NCBI RefSeq assembly: GCF_003938655.1 | Contig: NZ_RJJT01000001.1 | Span: 248,001-312,000 of the forward strand | Length of the DNA stretch: 64,000 nucleotides | DNA from: Rhizobium pisi | Lineage (GTDB): Bacteria > Pseudomonadota > Alphaproteobacteria > Rhizobiales > Rhizobiaceae | Direction: 5' to 3' | In this document: positions 52,087 to 61,839 of the stretch, one piece after another | Position numbering within the stretch: position 1 is the first letter of the stretch | How the letters are laid out: the number at the start of each line of letters is the position of its first letter | Position numbers and translations under genes: made by a program | The notes under the pieces: model-generated | What the model saw: the letters and a program-made list of their open reading frames with translations, nothing else | Database searches by the model: none | Told to the model about the DNA's origin: nothing

Positions 52087-53121
52087 ATGGCGGTTTTGGT
52101 GACGGGCGGGGCCGGATATATCGGCAGTCACATGGTTTGGTTGTTGCTCGATTCAGGCGAGGATGTGGTCGTGCTCGACCGCCTCTCCACGGGTTTTCGA
52201 TGGGCCGTGGCGCCGGCGGCGCGTTTCTATCTCGGCGACATTGCCGACCCCGATATATTGAAGAAGATCTTCATCGAGAACGACATCGAGACGATCATCC
52301 ATTTCGCCGGGTCCGCCGTCGTCCCGGTCTCGGTCGCTGATCCGCTTTCCTATTACGACAACAATTCCGGTAAGACCCGCGCGCTTCTGAGCGCTTCGAT
52401 CAAGGCTGGCATCCGCAATTTCGTCTTCTCCTCGACGGCAGCCGTCTACGGTCAGCAGAAGACGGACCTGCCCGTGAAGGAGACAGCTTCCCTCAACCCG
52501 GAAAATCCTTACGGCCAATCCAAGCTGATGACCGAATTCATGCTGCGCGATGCCGCAGCCGCCTATGACTTCAACTATGTCGCGCTTCGCTATTTCAACG
52601 TCGCCGGCGCCGACCCGCACCACCGCACCGGCCAGTCGACTTCAGGCGCCACGCATCTCATCAAGGTTGCCTGCGAGGCCGCACTCGGCACGCGCGACGG
52701 CGTGCATGTCTATGGCATCGACTATCCCACGCATGACGGCACCGGCGTGCGGGACTACATCCACGTCACGGATCTTGTCGATGCACACCTGAAAGCGCTG
52801 CAGCACCTGCGCAAGGACAAGGGCTCGCTCGTTGCCAATTGCGGCTATGGCAGCGGCTATTCCGTGCTCGACGTGCTGAACATGGTGACCCGCCTCCACG
52901 GACATTCATTCAAGATCCACATGGCGCCGCGCCGCGCCGGGGATTCGGCAAGCGTCGTCGCAGACGCTTCGCTCGCCCGGCAGGTGCTCGACTGGAAACC
53001 TCGCTACGATTCGCTGGAAACCATCGTCCAGAGCTCGCTCGATTGGGAACTCTTCCTGTCGAACAAGAACGTCGACGATCTGCACAGCATCCATCGGGCG
53101 CTCGCCGCCGCTTCTTTCTGA
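52087..53121 (+). CDS. galE: UDP-glucose 4-epimerase
   Basis: This 344-residue extended SDR has the NAD motif GGAGYIGSHM (about 7-16), the Ser-rich SSTAAVYG (about 117-124), the catalytic YGQSK with Tyr near 142, and RYFNVAGADP and DYIHVTDL typical of GalE. It interconverts UDP-glucose and UDP-galactose for LPS and exopolysaccharide; in rhizobia such a gene may be named exoB. I chose ATG 52087 with AGGG 9 bp upstream over ATG 52078. A diguanylate cyclase/phosphodiesterase gene follows. Confidence 0.93.
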   Translation: MAVLVTGGAGYIGSHMVWLLLDSGEDVVVLDRLSTGFRWAVAPAARFYLGDIADPDILKKIFIENDIETIIHFAGSAVVPVSVADPLSYYDNNSGKTRALLSASIKAGIRNFVFSSTAAVYGQQKTDLPVKETASLNPENPYGQSKLMTEFMLRDAAAAYDFNYVALRYFNVAGADPHHRTGQSTSGATHLIKVACEAALGTRDGVHVYGIDYPTHDGTGVRDYIHVTDLVDAHLKALQHLRKDKGSLVANCGYGSGYSVLDVLNMVTRLHGHSFKIHMAPRRAGDSASVVADASLARQVLDWKPRYDSLETIVQSSLDWELFLSNKNVDDLHSIHRALAAASF

Positions 53122-53240
53122 ACGGCGTTTCGACGCAACGGCCTTTTTACCATCCCCGTCCCGGCGGGGTCCGCATGACATGACTGGAATAAGGAAACAT
53201 CAAGCTTTCTCTGGTGGCTCGGGGCCGACGGAAAAGAGAC

Positions 53241-55202
53241 ATGAAGAACTTTCTGGCCGCGCTGCGGCTGCAAAAAGACAACCCGACGTTTCTGGTGGCG
53301 CAGTTCCAGGCCCTGTCGTCCCAGATCCCTATTCTTTATGTCCTCCTGATCATCAACGCCCTTGCGGTGGCGGTTACGCACGTTAAATCCGCTCCTCTCT
53401 GGCTCGCGCTCTATATCCCTGTCGGTCTCAGCATCGTCTGCGTGTTCCGCCTCTGCTGGTGGGCGACCAGGGGCAAGGAAAACGTCACCGCCGAGCGGGC
53501 TTACCGGCTGATGAAGGTCACCATATCAGGCGCCTGCATCCTGGCCGCCGCCTTCGGCGGCTGGGCGATCGCGCTTTATCAGTACGGCGATGCCTCCCAG
53601 CAGGGCCAGATCGCCTATTTCCTCGTCGTGACGGGCATTTCCTGCATCTTCTGCCTGATGCATCTGCCGATGGCGGCGGCGATCACCACTGTCATCACCT
53701 TCTCGGCCATGATCGCGACCTTCATGTTCTCGGGCAATCCCGTTTTCGTGGCGACCGCCGTCAGCGGCCTTTTCCTGATTCTGCCCTTTTTGAGGGTAAT
53801 CAACAGCTATTTCCAGAATTTCGTCGGCCTTGTGCAATTGACCGAGGAATTGAAGCAGAAGCAGGCGGAGGCTGAGGAGCTCAATCTCGTCAACAGCCGC
53901 AACGCCCTGCAGGACCAATTGACCAGCCTTGCCAACCGCCGCAGCTTCTTTCTCTCGCTGGAAAAACGGCTGCGGGAGAAACCATCCTCGCCGCCCGTCC
54001 TCGGCATTATCGATCTCGACGGGTTCAAGCCCGTCAACGACGTCTTCGGCCATGCCGCGGGCGATCTCGTGCTCAAGGAGACGGCCCGCCGCTTCACCGC
54101 GCTGGTCGGCAACGAGGGCATCGTCTCCCGCCTCGGCGGCGATGAATTCGGCATCATCTTCCCCTGTTCGATGACGCGCAACGCGATCGCCGATCTCGGC
54201 CAGGCGCTCTGCGCGGCCGTCCGCGAGCCCTATGAAATCCCCGACGGCTCGGTTCGTGTTTTCGGTTCCTGCGGCATCGTCTATCCCGATATCGGCCAAT
54301 ACACGGCCGAGGATCTCTACGAGAAGGCGGATTTCGCCCTCTACCAGGTCAAGAGCAAGCGCAGCAGCGGCGTCGAATTCTTCTCAGCCGACCACGAAAA
54401 AATCCTGACGCAGCGCCACCTGATCGAACTCGAACTGCAGGCGAACGACTTCGCCCAGGAATTGAAGCTCGATTATCAGCCGATCGTCGAATTGAAGAGC
54501 GGCCGCGTCGTCGGTTACGAGGCGCTCGCCCGCTGGGACAGCGCCCGCTTCGGCCGCATCAGCCCTGAGGCCTTCATCCCCGCCGCCGAACGCACGGCCG
54601 TCATCGGCCGAATGACGCGCATCCTCTTTGCCCAGGCGCTCGAAGCGCTGGCGATCATGCCGAAACATCTCAGGCTATCCTTCAACCTCTCGGCCCGCGA
54701 TATTTGCGATCACGAGACCTCGATGGCCCTGCTCGCCATGATCACCCGCTCCGGCGTCGATCCGAAGCGCATCGAATTCGAGATTACCGAAACGGCGCTG
54801 CTTTCCGATTTCGACGCTGCCGACCGGGTGATATCAATGCTGCGCGCCGCCGGCATATCAATCGCGCTCGACGATTTCGGCACCGGCTTTTCGAGCCTCA
54901 GCCATATCCATCGTCTCGCCTTCGACAAGCTGAAGATCGACAAGGGTTTCGTGATGAATTTCGATCGCGACGCCCGCTGCATGAACATCACCCGCTCGGT
55001 CGCCAATCTCTGCCAGAATCTCGGCATCGCCTCCGTTGCCGAAGGCGTCGAAAGCGAGCAGATCGCCGAGGGATTGAAAGCAATGGGCGTCCGTCTGGCC
55101 CAAGGCTATTATTTCTCGCGGCCGCTGCCGCTGGAACTTGCCATCGAATATGCGGCCAGATGCGACGGCGCCGTTTCCGCCCGCAATTCACTCTCTGCCT
55201 GA
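53241..55202 (+). CDS. Membrane GGDEF-EAL domain protein (c-di-GMP metabolism)
   Basis: This 653-residue protein has several N-terminal membrane helices (about 30-205), a GGDEF domain with intact GGDEF at 299-303 and an EAL domain with E427-A-L429 and the downstream catalytic EITETA, DDFGTG and DKLKIDK. Both active sites appear complete, so it could make or hydrolyse cyclic di-GMP, or one may be regulatory. The N-terminal helices resemble a MASE-like sensor. It follows galE by 119 bp and may tie c-di-GMP to surface polysaccharide (inference). Confidence 0.9.
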   Translation: MKNFLAALRLQKDNPTFLVAQFQALSSQIPILYVLLIINALAVAVTHVKSAPLWLALYIPVGLSIVCVFRLCWWATRGKENVTAERAYRLMKVTISGACILAAAFGGWAIALYQYGDASQQGQIAYFLVVTGISCIFCLMHLPMAAAITTVITFSAMIATFMFSGNPVFVATAVSGLFLILPFLRVINSYFQNFVGLVQLTEELKQKQAEAEELNLVNSRNALQDQLTSLANRRSFFLSLEKRLREKPSSPPVLGIIDLDGFKPVNDVFGHAAGDLVLKETARRFTALVGNEGIVSRLGGDEFGIIFPCSMTRNAIADLGQALCAAVREPYEIPDGSVRVFGSCGIVYPDIGQYTAEDLYEKADFALYQVKSKRSSGVEFFSADHEKILTQRHLIELELQANDFAQELKLDYQPIVELKSGRVVGYEALARWDSARFGRISPEAFIPAAERTAVIGRMTRILFAQALEALAIMPKHLRLSFNLSARDICDHETSMALLAMITRSGVDPKRIEFEITETALLSDFDAADRVISMLRAAGISIALDDFGTGFSSLSHIHRLAFDKLKIDKGFVMNFDRDARCMNITRSVANLCQNLGIASVAEGVESEQIAEGLKAMGVRLAQGYYFSRPLPLELAIEYAARCDGAVSARNSLSA

Positions 55203-55284
55203 CAATCGATCGCGGCCGGCCGCAAATCGACTGGAGCGACGCCGCCTCGTCGTCTATTCATGGTCGCAACAGTGGAGGTGAAGC

Positions 55285-56349
55285 ATGCAGGACGGCGAAC
55301 GGCCAAGCGAAGTCATCATCGAGCGGCGAGGCACTGCCGGCATTATCCGGCTCAACCGGCCGCGGGCGCTGAACAGCCTGACGCTGCCGATGATCCGCGC
55401 GATCACCGAGGCCCTCGACGCTTTCGCCGGTGATGCCGCGGTGGCGAGCGTCGTGGTGACGGGGGAGGGTGAGCGCGGCTTCTGCGCCGGAGGCGATATC
55501 CGCGCCTTGCATGAGAGCGCCCGCGCCGGCGACGGCCTTGCGGGCGCCTTCTGGCGCGAGGAATTCCGCCTCAACCATATGATCGCCTTCTATCCCAAAC
55601 CCTATGTCGCGCTCATGGATGGCATCACCATGGGCGGCGGCGTCGGCCTGTCGTCGCACGGTCGCCATCGCATCGTCACCGAGCGCACGCGCCTTGCCAT
55701 GCCCGAAACCGGCATCGGCTATGTCCCGGATATCGGCGCCACCTGGCTGTTGCCACACGCCCCCGGCGAGGCGGGAACATGGCTCGGCCTAACAGGGCTC
55801 GATATTGGTGCCGCCGACGCGATCCACGCCCGCCTTGCCGATCTTCAAATCGCTTCGTCGCGGCTTGGAGAGGTGATCGAGGTTTTGTCGATCTTGCCGC
55901 TCGGCAGCGCGCCAAGCGATGTCGATGCCGTGTTGCAGGCGCTTTCCGAGCCTCCGGCAGAAGGCCAGCTGCAGCGGAACGCGGCAACGATTGATCGCGC
56001 ATTTCGGTTTGACAGCGTCGAGGCGATCCTGGCCGCTCTCGCAGTGGAGGAGGGCGACTTCCCCGCCGAGACGCGCCGGGTATTGCTGACGCGTTCGCCA
56101 ACCAGTCTGAAGCTCGCCTTGCGGCTGCTCAGGGACGGCCGCCGCAGCATCTCGCTCGCCGAATGCCTTCGCCGCGAACTCGGCGCCTGCCTGCAGATGT
56201 TGCACAATCCCGATTTTTTCGAGGGCATCCGCGCCGCCGTCATCGACAAGGACCGCAATCCGAAATGGTCGCCCTCATCAGTCGAAGCCGTGGAGGCGGC
56301 ATCGGTCGAACATTTCCTGAAACCGGCCGAACCGCCGCTTTTGCTCTAA
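55285..56349 (+). CDS. 3-hydroxyisobutyryl-CoA hydrolase-like (enoyl-CoA hydratase family)
   Basis: This 354-residue crotonase-fold protein has GERGFCAGGDIRALHE (oxyanion hole), DGITMGGGVGLSSHG and AMPETGIGYVPDIGATWLL. This matches 3-hydroxyisobutyryl-CoA hydrolase (valine degradation) and is longer than plain enoyl-CoA hydratases. GGAGG precedes the ATG. It stands 82 bp after the GGDEF-EAL gene and converges with the helicase gene, 11 bp apart. Confidence 0.87.
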   Translation: MQDGERPSEVIIERRGTAGIIRLNRPRALNSLTLPMIRAITEALDAFAGDAAVASVVVTGEGERGFCAGGDIRALHESARAGDGLAGAFWREEFRLNHMIAFYPKPYVALMDGITMGGGVGLSSHGRHRIVTERTRLAMPETGIGYVPDIGATWLLPHAPGEAGTWLGLTGLDIGAADAIHARLADLQIASSRLGEVIEVLSILPLGSAPSDVDAVLQALSEPPAEGQLQRNAATIDRAFRFDSVEAILAALAVEEGDFPAETRRVLLTRSPTSLKLALRLLRDGRRSISLAECLRRELGACLQMLHNPDFFEGIRAAVIDKDRNPKWSPSSVEAVEAASVEHFLKPAEPPLLL

Positions 56350-56360
56350 ACCGTCCCGGC

Positions 56361-58421
56361 CTATCGCCACATGCCGCGCATGCGGGCGCCGACATCGATG
56401 CGCACCTGCCGGGCCTGCGCTTGGGCGGCGGCGTCCGATTTCACCTGCGGCCAGCTGCACGCCTCGAAGAACTGCAGCAGCGTCGCAGGGATGAAACGGC
56501 TGCGCGAGGCATAGACGTGGCGGTCGCCCTGCGAATTCTGCCCATAAGTAAAGAAGCGTTGCGGCACGACGAGGTCGAGACCGTCTCTTGCGCGCGTCAT
56601 CGCCACGTAGAGCAGGCGACGTTCCTCTTCGATTTCGGCCGTGGTGCCGACGGCGAGATCGTTCGGAATGCAGCCGTCGACGACATTCAGTATGAAAACC
56701 CTCGTCCACTCCTGGCCCTTTGCGGAATGGATGGTCGACAGGATGAGATAGTCGTCGTCGAGAAGCGGCACGCCCGCCTGGTCGCTGGTCGCATCCGGCG
56801 GATCGAGGGTAAGCTCGGTGAGGAAGCGCTCGCGTGAGGCATAACCGCTGGCGATCTGTTCGAGCTGCAGCAGGTCGGCCTGCCGGGTCGCGGCGTCCTC
56901 ATGCAGCCGTTCCAGATGCGGCGCATACCATTCTCGCACCAGCCCGATTTCCGCCGGCCAGCCGGCCTTCCCGGACTTCATCTCCTGCAGCATCGAAACG
57001 AAGGATGTCCAGTCTTCGCCCGAGCGCGGCGGCGCCGGCATGGCGGCAAGGGCAGACAGCGGGCTCACATCCTCCGCCATCAGGTCGAGCGCCTTCTGCG
57101 CTGTCGAGGGGCCGACACCCGGCAGGATCTGCATCAGCCGGAACCCCGCCACGCGGTCGCGCGGGTTCTGCGCGAAGCGAAGGGTGGCCAGCATGTCCTT
57201 CACATGCGCGCTGTCGAGAAACTTCAGCCCGCCGAACTTGACGAAGGGAATGTTGCGCCGGGTCAATTCGACCTCCAGCGGCCCGCTGTGATGCGAGGCG
57301 CGGAAGAGCACGGCCTGCTGCTTGAGCTTGAGGCCTTCCTCGCGATTGTCGAGCACCTTGTCGGCGATGTAGCGCGCCTGTTCGGCCTCATCTCGAACCG
57401 TGACGAGACGCGGCCGCTCAGACGATTGCCGCTCGGTCCAGAGGTTCTTGGTGAAGCGCTCCGAGGCGAGATCGATGACGGCGTTGGCCGCTGCCAGGAT
57501 CGGCTGCGTCGAGCGGTAATTGCGGTCGAGTGTCACGATGTTGGCCGCCGGGCTGAAGGCGGCGGGAAAGTCGAGGATATTGCGCACCGTCGCGGCGCGG
57601 AAGGAATAGATCGACTGCGCATCGTCGCCGACGACGGTCAGCCCCCGGCCTTCGGGTTTTAGTGCGAGCAGGATCGAAGCCTGCAGCCGGTTGGTGTCCT
57701 GATATTCGTCGACGAGCACATGGTCGAAGCGGCTGCCGATGTCCTCGGCAATGACAGCCTCGCCGACCATCTGCGCCCAATAGAGCAGCAGATCGTCATA
57801 ATCGAGCACATTCTGGGTCTGCTTCGCCTCCACATAGCAGGCGAAAAGTTCGCGCAGCTGTTTCTCCCATGTCGCGCACCAGGGAAAGGCGTCGCGCAGC
57901 ACGAGGTCGAGCGCGGTTTCCGAATTCACCGCTCGGGAATAGATGGCAAGGCAGGTGCCCTTTGTGGGGAAGCGGCTTTCCGTCTTTGAGAAGCCTAGGT
58001 CATGCCGGATCAGGTTCATCAGATCGGCGCTGTCTTCGCGGTCGTGGATGGTGAAGTCAGGATCGAGACCGATCTGCTGGGCGTAATCTCGCAGTAGCCG
58101 CGCGCCGATGCCGTGGAAGGTGCCGGACCAGGAAAGCGCGTCCGCCATGACGCCGGCATTGGCGCCAAGCACATCGCGGCAGATGCGCTCGACGCGCCGC
58201 GCCATCTCGGCCGCCGCCCGGCGCGAGAAGGTCATCAGCAGTATGCGGCGGGGGTCGGCGCCCTTGACGATGAGATGGGCGACCCGATGCGCCAAGGTAT
58301 TCGTCTTGCCGGAGCCGGCGCCGGCAATGACCAGCAGCGGCCCGGCAATATGATTGCCGTCGGTGAGCGTGCCGTGCTCGACGGCCATGCGCTGCTGTGG
58401 ATTGAGCTTTTCGAGGTACAT
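56361..58421 (-). CDS. UvrD/Rep-type ATP-dependent DNA helicase
   Basis: This 686-residue superfamily 1A helicase has Walker A IAGAGSGKTNTLAHR (about 32-46), the Walker B DEYQDTNR, motif III VVGDDAQSIYSFR, motif IV and V regions (DRNYRSTQPI, LILSTIHSAKGQEW) and motif VI LLYVAMTRARDGL. It unwinds DNA 3' to 5'. It is shorter than canonical UvrD and lacks the usual C-terminal extension. No clear ribosome site is visible. A small lipoprotein gene lies 97 bp upstream on the same strand. Confidence 0.92.
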   Translation of the reverse strand: MYLEKLNPQQRMAVEHGTLTDGNHIAGPLLVIAGAGSGKTNTLAHRVAHLIVKGADPRRILLMTFSRRAAAEMARRVERICRDVLGANAGVMADALSWSGTFHGIGARLLRDYAQQIGLDPDFTIHDREDSADLMNLIRHDLGFSKTESRFPTKGTCLAIYSRAVNSETALDLVLRDAFPWCATWEKQLRELFACYVEAKQTQNVLDYDDLLLYWAQMVGEAVIAEDIGSRFDHVLVDEYQDTNRLQASILLALKPEGRGLTVVGDDAQSIYSFRAATVRNILDFPAAFSPAANIVTLDRNYRSTQPILAAANAVIDLASERFTKNLWTERQSSERPRLVTVRDEAEQARYIADKVLDNREEGLKLKQQAVLFRASHHSGPLEVELTRRNIPFVKFGGLKFLDSAHVKDMLATLRFAQNPRDRVAGFRLMQILPGVGPSTAQKALDLMAEDVSPLSALAAMPAPPRSGEDWTSFVSMLQEMKSGKAGWPAEIGLVREWYAPHLERLHEDAATRQADLLQLEQIASGYASRERFLTELTLDPPDATSDQAGVPLLDDDYLILSTIHSAKGQEWTRVFILNVVDGCIPNDLAVGTTAEIEEERRLLYVAMTRARDGLDLVVPQRFFTYGQNSQGDRHVYASRSRFIPATLLQFFEACSWPQVKSDAAAQAQARQVRIDVGARMRGMWR

Positions 58422-58518
58422 CCAGCCGTCCGGTCGGGCTCCCGCAGAATCACCGCGGAGAGATTAGATGTTCCTTGAATGTTCGCGATTGCCGCCTCTG
58501 TCAAGCGGCGCGAGAACC

Positions 58519-58785
58519 TCAGTCGGGGAAATCCGGGCCGACCACACGCCGTACCAGTTTCAGGCTGCGGTCCGGCTGAAGAATATAGGTCTCCTCCACC
58601 CGTTGGCCCGTCTGATTGTAGAACTGGTTGTAAACAGCGCTGCCGACCGGCGACTTGGTGAGCTTCGTTCGCGGCTGGCCGCCATAGGTGATGCTGCCCG
58701 GAATGGGTTCCAGCGCCGGCCCATCGGCTGAGGAGCAGCCGGCCAGCAATGCCCCGGCAAACAATGCGGGCAGAAACGCTTTCAT
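58519..58785 (-). CDS. Small lipoprotein, paralogue of 8730-9008
   Basis: This 88-residue predicted lipoprotein has lipobox LLAGC with C17, as in its paralogue. The mature part shares LEPIPGSITY, GQPRTKLTKSPVGSA and VEETYILQPDRSL with the gene at 8730-9008; the tails differ. No function is known. I chose ATG 58785 with AAGG 9 bp upstream; an ATG three codons earlier sits on the ribosome site. It is upstream of the helicase gene, on the same strand. Confidence 0.78.
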   Translation of the reverse strand: MKAFLPALFAGALLAGCSSADGPALEPIPGSITYGGQPRTKLTKSPVGSAVYNQFYNQTGQRVEETYILQPDRSLKLVRRVVGPDFPD

Positions 58786-58918
58786 CGTCGTCATCCTTCT
58801 TCCGTTGCCGGCAGATATGGAAATCGCCGCGTCTTTCGCCAAGGGCTGGCCGCCTGCAGCAACGAAACGCCTCGCTCCGGCGTTTATCAAGATCAGTCAA
58901 CATCAAGGGACGGTCACG

Positions 58919-59179
58919 ATGCCCGGCTTTCTGACATTCACGGGCCATGAGGAAATCGGCCGACAGGGACACCGCGATGCGGCGACGCGCGCTTCGGTGG
59001 AGAGCGCCATTCATGCTGCCGATAATATCGAAGCCGGGGAGGTCATCGTCAGCATGCTGGGCTCATACGTGATCCTGGAAGGTTTCGTGCGCCGGCGGGG
59101 TGACGTCGAGCGAGCGGTCGAGATCGCCGAGAGCATTGTCGGTCGAGGCTACGTGCGCAGCCGGATGCTGCACCGCTGA
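58919..59179 (+). CDS. Small BON-domain-like protein
   Basis: This 86-residue protein contains a BON-like alpha/beta fold: ATRASVESAIHAADNIEAGE, VIVSMLGSYVILEGFVRRRG and VERAVEIAESIVGRGYV. The V.L.G.V...G...RA..IA pattern is the BON hallmark. BON domains bind phospholipid membranes or other surfaces. No signal peptide is visible, so it is cytoplasmic or peripheral. AAGGGA lies about 9 bp before the ATG. The neighbour on the minus strand is the small lipoprotein. Confidence 0.65.
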   Translation: MPGFLTFTGHEEIGRQGHRDAATRASVESAIHAADNIEAGEVIVSMLGSYVILEGFVRRRGDVERAVEIAESIVGRGYVRSRMLHR

Positions 59180-59292
59180 GGTGCGGCGAATGGGGCGCCG
59201 CGTCGGCCACGCGCTCCTATCCCGGTGTTGAGCAGCGGAACCAAAGGCCATCCCGGGTGTTGAAATGCCGGATCTAAAAGCTGGAGACCATC

Positions 59293-59556
59293 ATGCAGTT
59301 GCTTTCTCGCCTCTGGGCAGCGACCCTGATTTCGGGTTGGGGCGTCTTTGCCGGCTCCGCCCATGCCTCGCTCGAAACCGGCACGAACTATTCCGCTCTG
59401 CCGAAGGACCAGATCGCCCTCAACGAATATACGGGAACTGCCGCTTGCACGCTGGCGGAACCCCGGTATCTCCCCTCTTTCATCCGCACGGCGGACGGCA
59501 CGATCATCGGCGTCGGTTATGTCGAGGTGGAGAGTGAAGGGGGCGCAGCCTGCTGA
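59293..59556 (+). CDS. Small predicted secreted protein
   Basis: This 87-residue protein has a signal peptide (MQLLSRLWAATLISGWGVFA, cleavage near AHA-SLE), then a short mature region with two cysteines (C52 and the terminal C87). GGAG lies about 7 bp before the ATG. The mature part includes YTGTAACTLAEPRYLPSF and ADGTIIGVGYVEVE. No family is recognised. Confidence 0.6.
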   Translation: MQLLSRLWAATLISGWGVFAGSAHASLETGTNYSALPKDQIALNEYTGTAACTLAEPRYLPSFIRTADGTIIGVGYVEVESEGGAAC

Positions 59557-59796
59557 AAACATCCGGGCTTGCTCGGACGAGGCTCGCCTGCGTTCCCGCA
59601 GAGGTGACGAGCCTCTGACCATCATCATGATGGCTGAGCATCTTCTATTGATGCACCTGTCCTGGGCGCAACGCCTCTTGCGTCAAAACCCGGCACAAGC
59701 TCGATGCAGGGTTAAGTGAAAATCAAGCATTGTACCGTTCCGACACGCTTCCTTCGGCAAAAAGCCGGCAAACGGCCCAAAAACCTTACCGAACTG

Positions 59797-60039
59797 CTAA
59801 TGCAGCTTCAGCTTTGCCTCTTCGGCCGCTGCCAGGAACTCGGCTCTTGCTTCTTCCACGCTCTTGCGCCCGTCGAGCGCTGCCCGGCAGGTGCTGCGAG
59901 CCTTGATGTAATGAAGCCCGCGCGAACTCGGCCACAGATCCGCCAGGCATTTCAGCGCATCGAACGGACCATTGACCGTTCGCGCGTCGGCGCCTTCGAA
60001 ACCGACCGTGACCGGGCTGTTCCATCGTTCAGTTGCCAT
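59797..60039 (-). CDS. DUF982 family protein
   Basis: This 80-residue protein matches the rhizobial DUF982 pattern: WNSPVTVGFEGADARTVNGP, then FDALKCLADLW, RSTCRAALDGRKSVEEAR and FLAAAEEAKLKL. The family occurs in many small copies in Rhizobiales; its function is not known. GGAGGAG lies 6 bp before the ATG. It is alone between small plus-strand genes and the acyltransferase. Confidence 0.78.
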   Translation of the reverse strand: MATERWNSPVTVGFEGADARTVNGPFDALKCLADLWPSSRGLHYIKARSTCRAALDGRKSVEEARAEFLAAAEEAKLKLH

Positions 60040-60282
60040 CGATGCTCCTCCAGGGTTTTCGATTGACCAGATGTAACATCTCCCAATTCCTCCGGGAGAC
60101 TCCGCGATAGTTAATATTCTAGCGCGATTTTCGCGGGCAGCAATGGTGGATGGATTCCGGCTGGTGAGGCGGAATGAGCTCAGGCGTTCGCTCTGCCTAA
60201 AGGTCCTTCAACCGGGAACGAGGGCAAGTTCGACGATGAATGCCATGGCGACGGTTCCGCCACAGCTAAACTGGCAGGGATT

Positions 60283-61380
60283 TCATTCAGCTGCTTGGGG
60301 CCGTGTCGCGAGATTTCGACCCAGCCGCTGAAATGGAACTTCGATGAAATTATAGGAGGCTATCGATATGGCGAGCGTGCCAGCCAATGTCATGATCAGC
60401 AACAGGGCGGCATGAAGATAGGGCGATGTGATCCCGGCTTTTTCAAGAGCCAGCATCCCCAAGACGAGCACAGCCATGTGCGAGAGATAAACGGAATAGG
60501 ACATCTGCCCCAGCGCCTGGATGGGCTTCCATCTGAGGAGTCCGCCAACTGCTGAAAGACCAAATTGGCTTGGGGCCAGAACAGCAGCGGTGGCGACAAT
60601 CCAGATCGAGACGGGCAGCACTGACGGCAATTCAAACAATATCAATGCCGTAACTATGAGCAGCGCAATTGGCGCTATGGCAATCCTGCGGTGAGCCAAG
60701 AGAGGGATGCCAACATTTAGCAGGAAGTATGTCGCAATGCCGATCGCAAAGAACGCGGAATATCGGCCGATGAAGCTATAGGGGAACCGAGGGCTGACAT
60801 ACGAAAGCACAAACAGCCCGATAACGAGGATTAGGCAAGCTTTGAAATTGCCTGCGGCGCGCACGCCCAAGGCGATCACCAATGGTGCAATCAGATAAAA
60901 CTGCCATTCGAGCGAAATGCTCCATGCCTGCCCGAGAAAAGCATACTCTCCATTCGGGACCATGTTTCTTGGGACGACACCATGCAAGGCGACGATGTGG
61001 CTGACGACGTTCGGCCAAAAATTATCGAGCGCGGCAAGTGAGATCTGCAGTCGATTGGGCGTTGCCTCGCCGCCTGCTGCATTGGTCCATACGTCGACGC
61101 TAACCCACGCCAAGGCAATGGAGATCGCGAGATAGAACCAGTACACAGGAAATATCCGCAATACTCGACGAATGATGTAAATGCCGTAAGTCTCTCGCTT
61201 CCGCTCGACGAGCGTTGCAATAGCAAATCCGCTCAAGATTACAAAAACATCGACGGCGTAGGCATTTCCCAAGTTCGCGGGCCACGGAAACTGCATATAG
61301 ATTGTCGCGGCCCAATGTCCGATAAGCACCCAGAGGGCCATCAGTCCTCGCAAGCCGTCATATTCTTTGATGTGGCGCAA
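60283..61380 (-). CDS. Acyltransferase 3 family membrane protein, lower GC
   Basis: This 365-residue protein has about ten membrane segments and the acyltransferase-3 start EYDGLRGLMALWVLIGH, with the catalytic-type His in this block, then AVDVFVILSGFAIA and IIRRVLRIFPVYWFYL. Such enzymes O-acetylate surface polysaccharides. The start appears to be a TTG with AGGGA 8 bp upstream. By eye, GC is clearly lower than in neighbouring genes, and the gene lies on the 3' side of tRNA-Thr, so acquisition by transfer is possible. No integrase or repeat of the tRNA end was seen. Confidence 0.85.
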   Translation of the reverse strand: MRHIKEYDGLRGLMALWVLIGHWAATIYMQFPWPANLGNAYAVDVFVILSGFAIATLVERKRETYGIYIIRRVLRIFPVYWFYLAISIALAWVSVDVWTNAAGGEATPNRLQISLAALDNFWPNVVSHIVALHGVVPRNMVPNGEYAFLGQAWSISLEWQFYLIAPLVIALGVRAAGNFKACLILVIGLFVLSYVSPRFPYSFIGRYSAFFAIGIATYFLLNVGIPLLAHRRIAIAPIALLIVTALILFELPSVLPVSIWIVATAAVLAPSQFGLSAVGGLLRWKPIQALGQMSYSVYLSHMAVLVLGMLALEKAGITSPYLHAALLLIMTLAGTLAISIASYNFIEVPFQRLGRNLATRPQAAE

Positions 61381-61609
61381 GATCTATTCCCTGGCTGGAG
61401 TTTGGCCCAAATATCACTACCGGTCGTGGGTTGTAAGTTAGGGTGCAGCTCAGGTCAACTTCAGCGATAGGGAAACCTACGGCCAATAGCCGCCTGGGGC
61501 GGCGTTTGATATTTAGCAATCGGGAAAGATGATGAGCCTCACCCGGGGCGGTTTCGCGTGTGATCCTGCGCGCTGCCTGATTTTCAATAGTAGTTTTTTG
61601 AGAGAAAAC

Positions 61610-61684
61610 TGGTGCTGCCGAGTGGGATTGAACCACCGACCTCACCCTTACCAAGGGTGTGCTCTACCACTGAGCTACGGCAGC
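61610..61684 (-). tRNA. tRNA-Thr (anticodon GGT)
   Basis: On the minus strand the acceptor stem GCTGCCG pairs with CGGCAGC, the anticodon loop is TTGGTAA, and the T-arm GGTGGTTCAATCCCACT and a 3' CCA (61610-61612) are present. The fold and anticodon are clear. Confidence 0.95.
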
Positions 61685-61839
61685 AGGACCAGTACCCGTG
61701 CGAGCCGGGGGCTCAATTGCGGGAACGGGGCGGCTATTGCCACAGCTTGGCGACAAGCGCAAGCAGCAAATTCCAACTTCGCGTGGATTGGGATGCAAGG
61801 GACTTTTGGATCGGCGCAAATTCGGCTAATCCTGTTCAC

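Noticed and set aside
59700..61609. Integrated element with an attachment repeat of tRNA-Thr
   Set aside because: I found no copy of the tRNA 3' end and no integrase in this interval.
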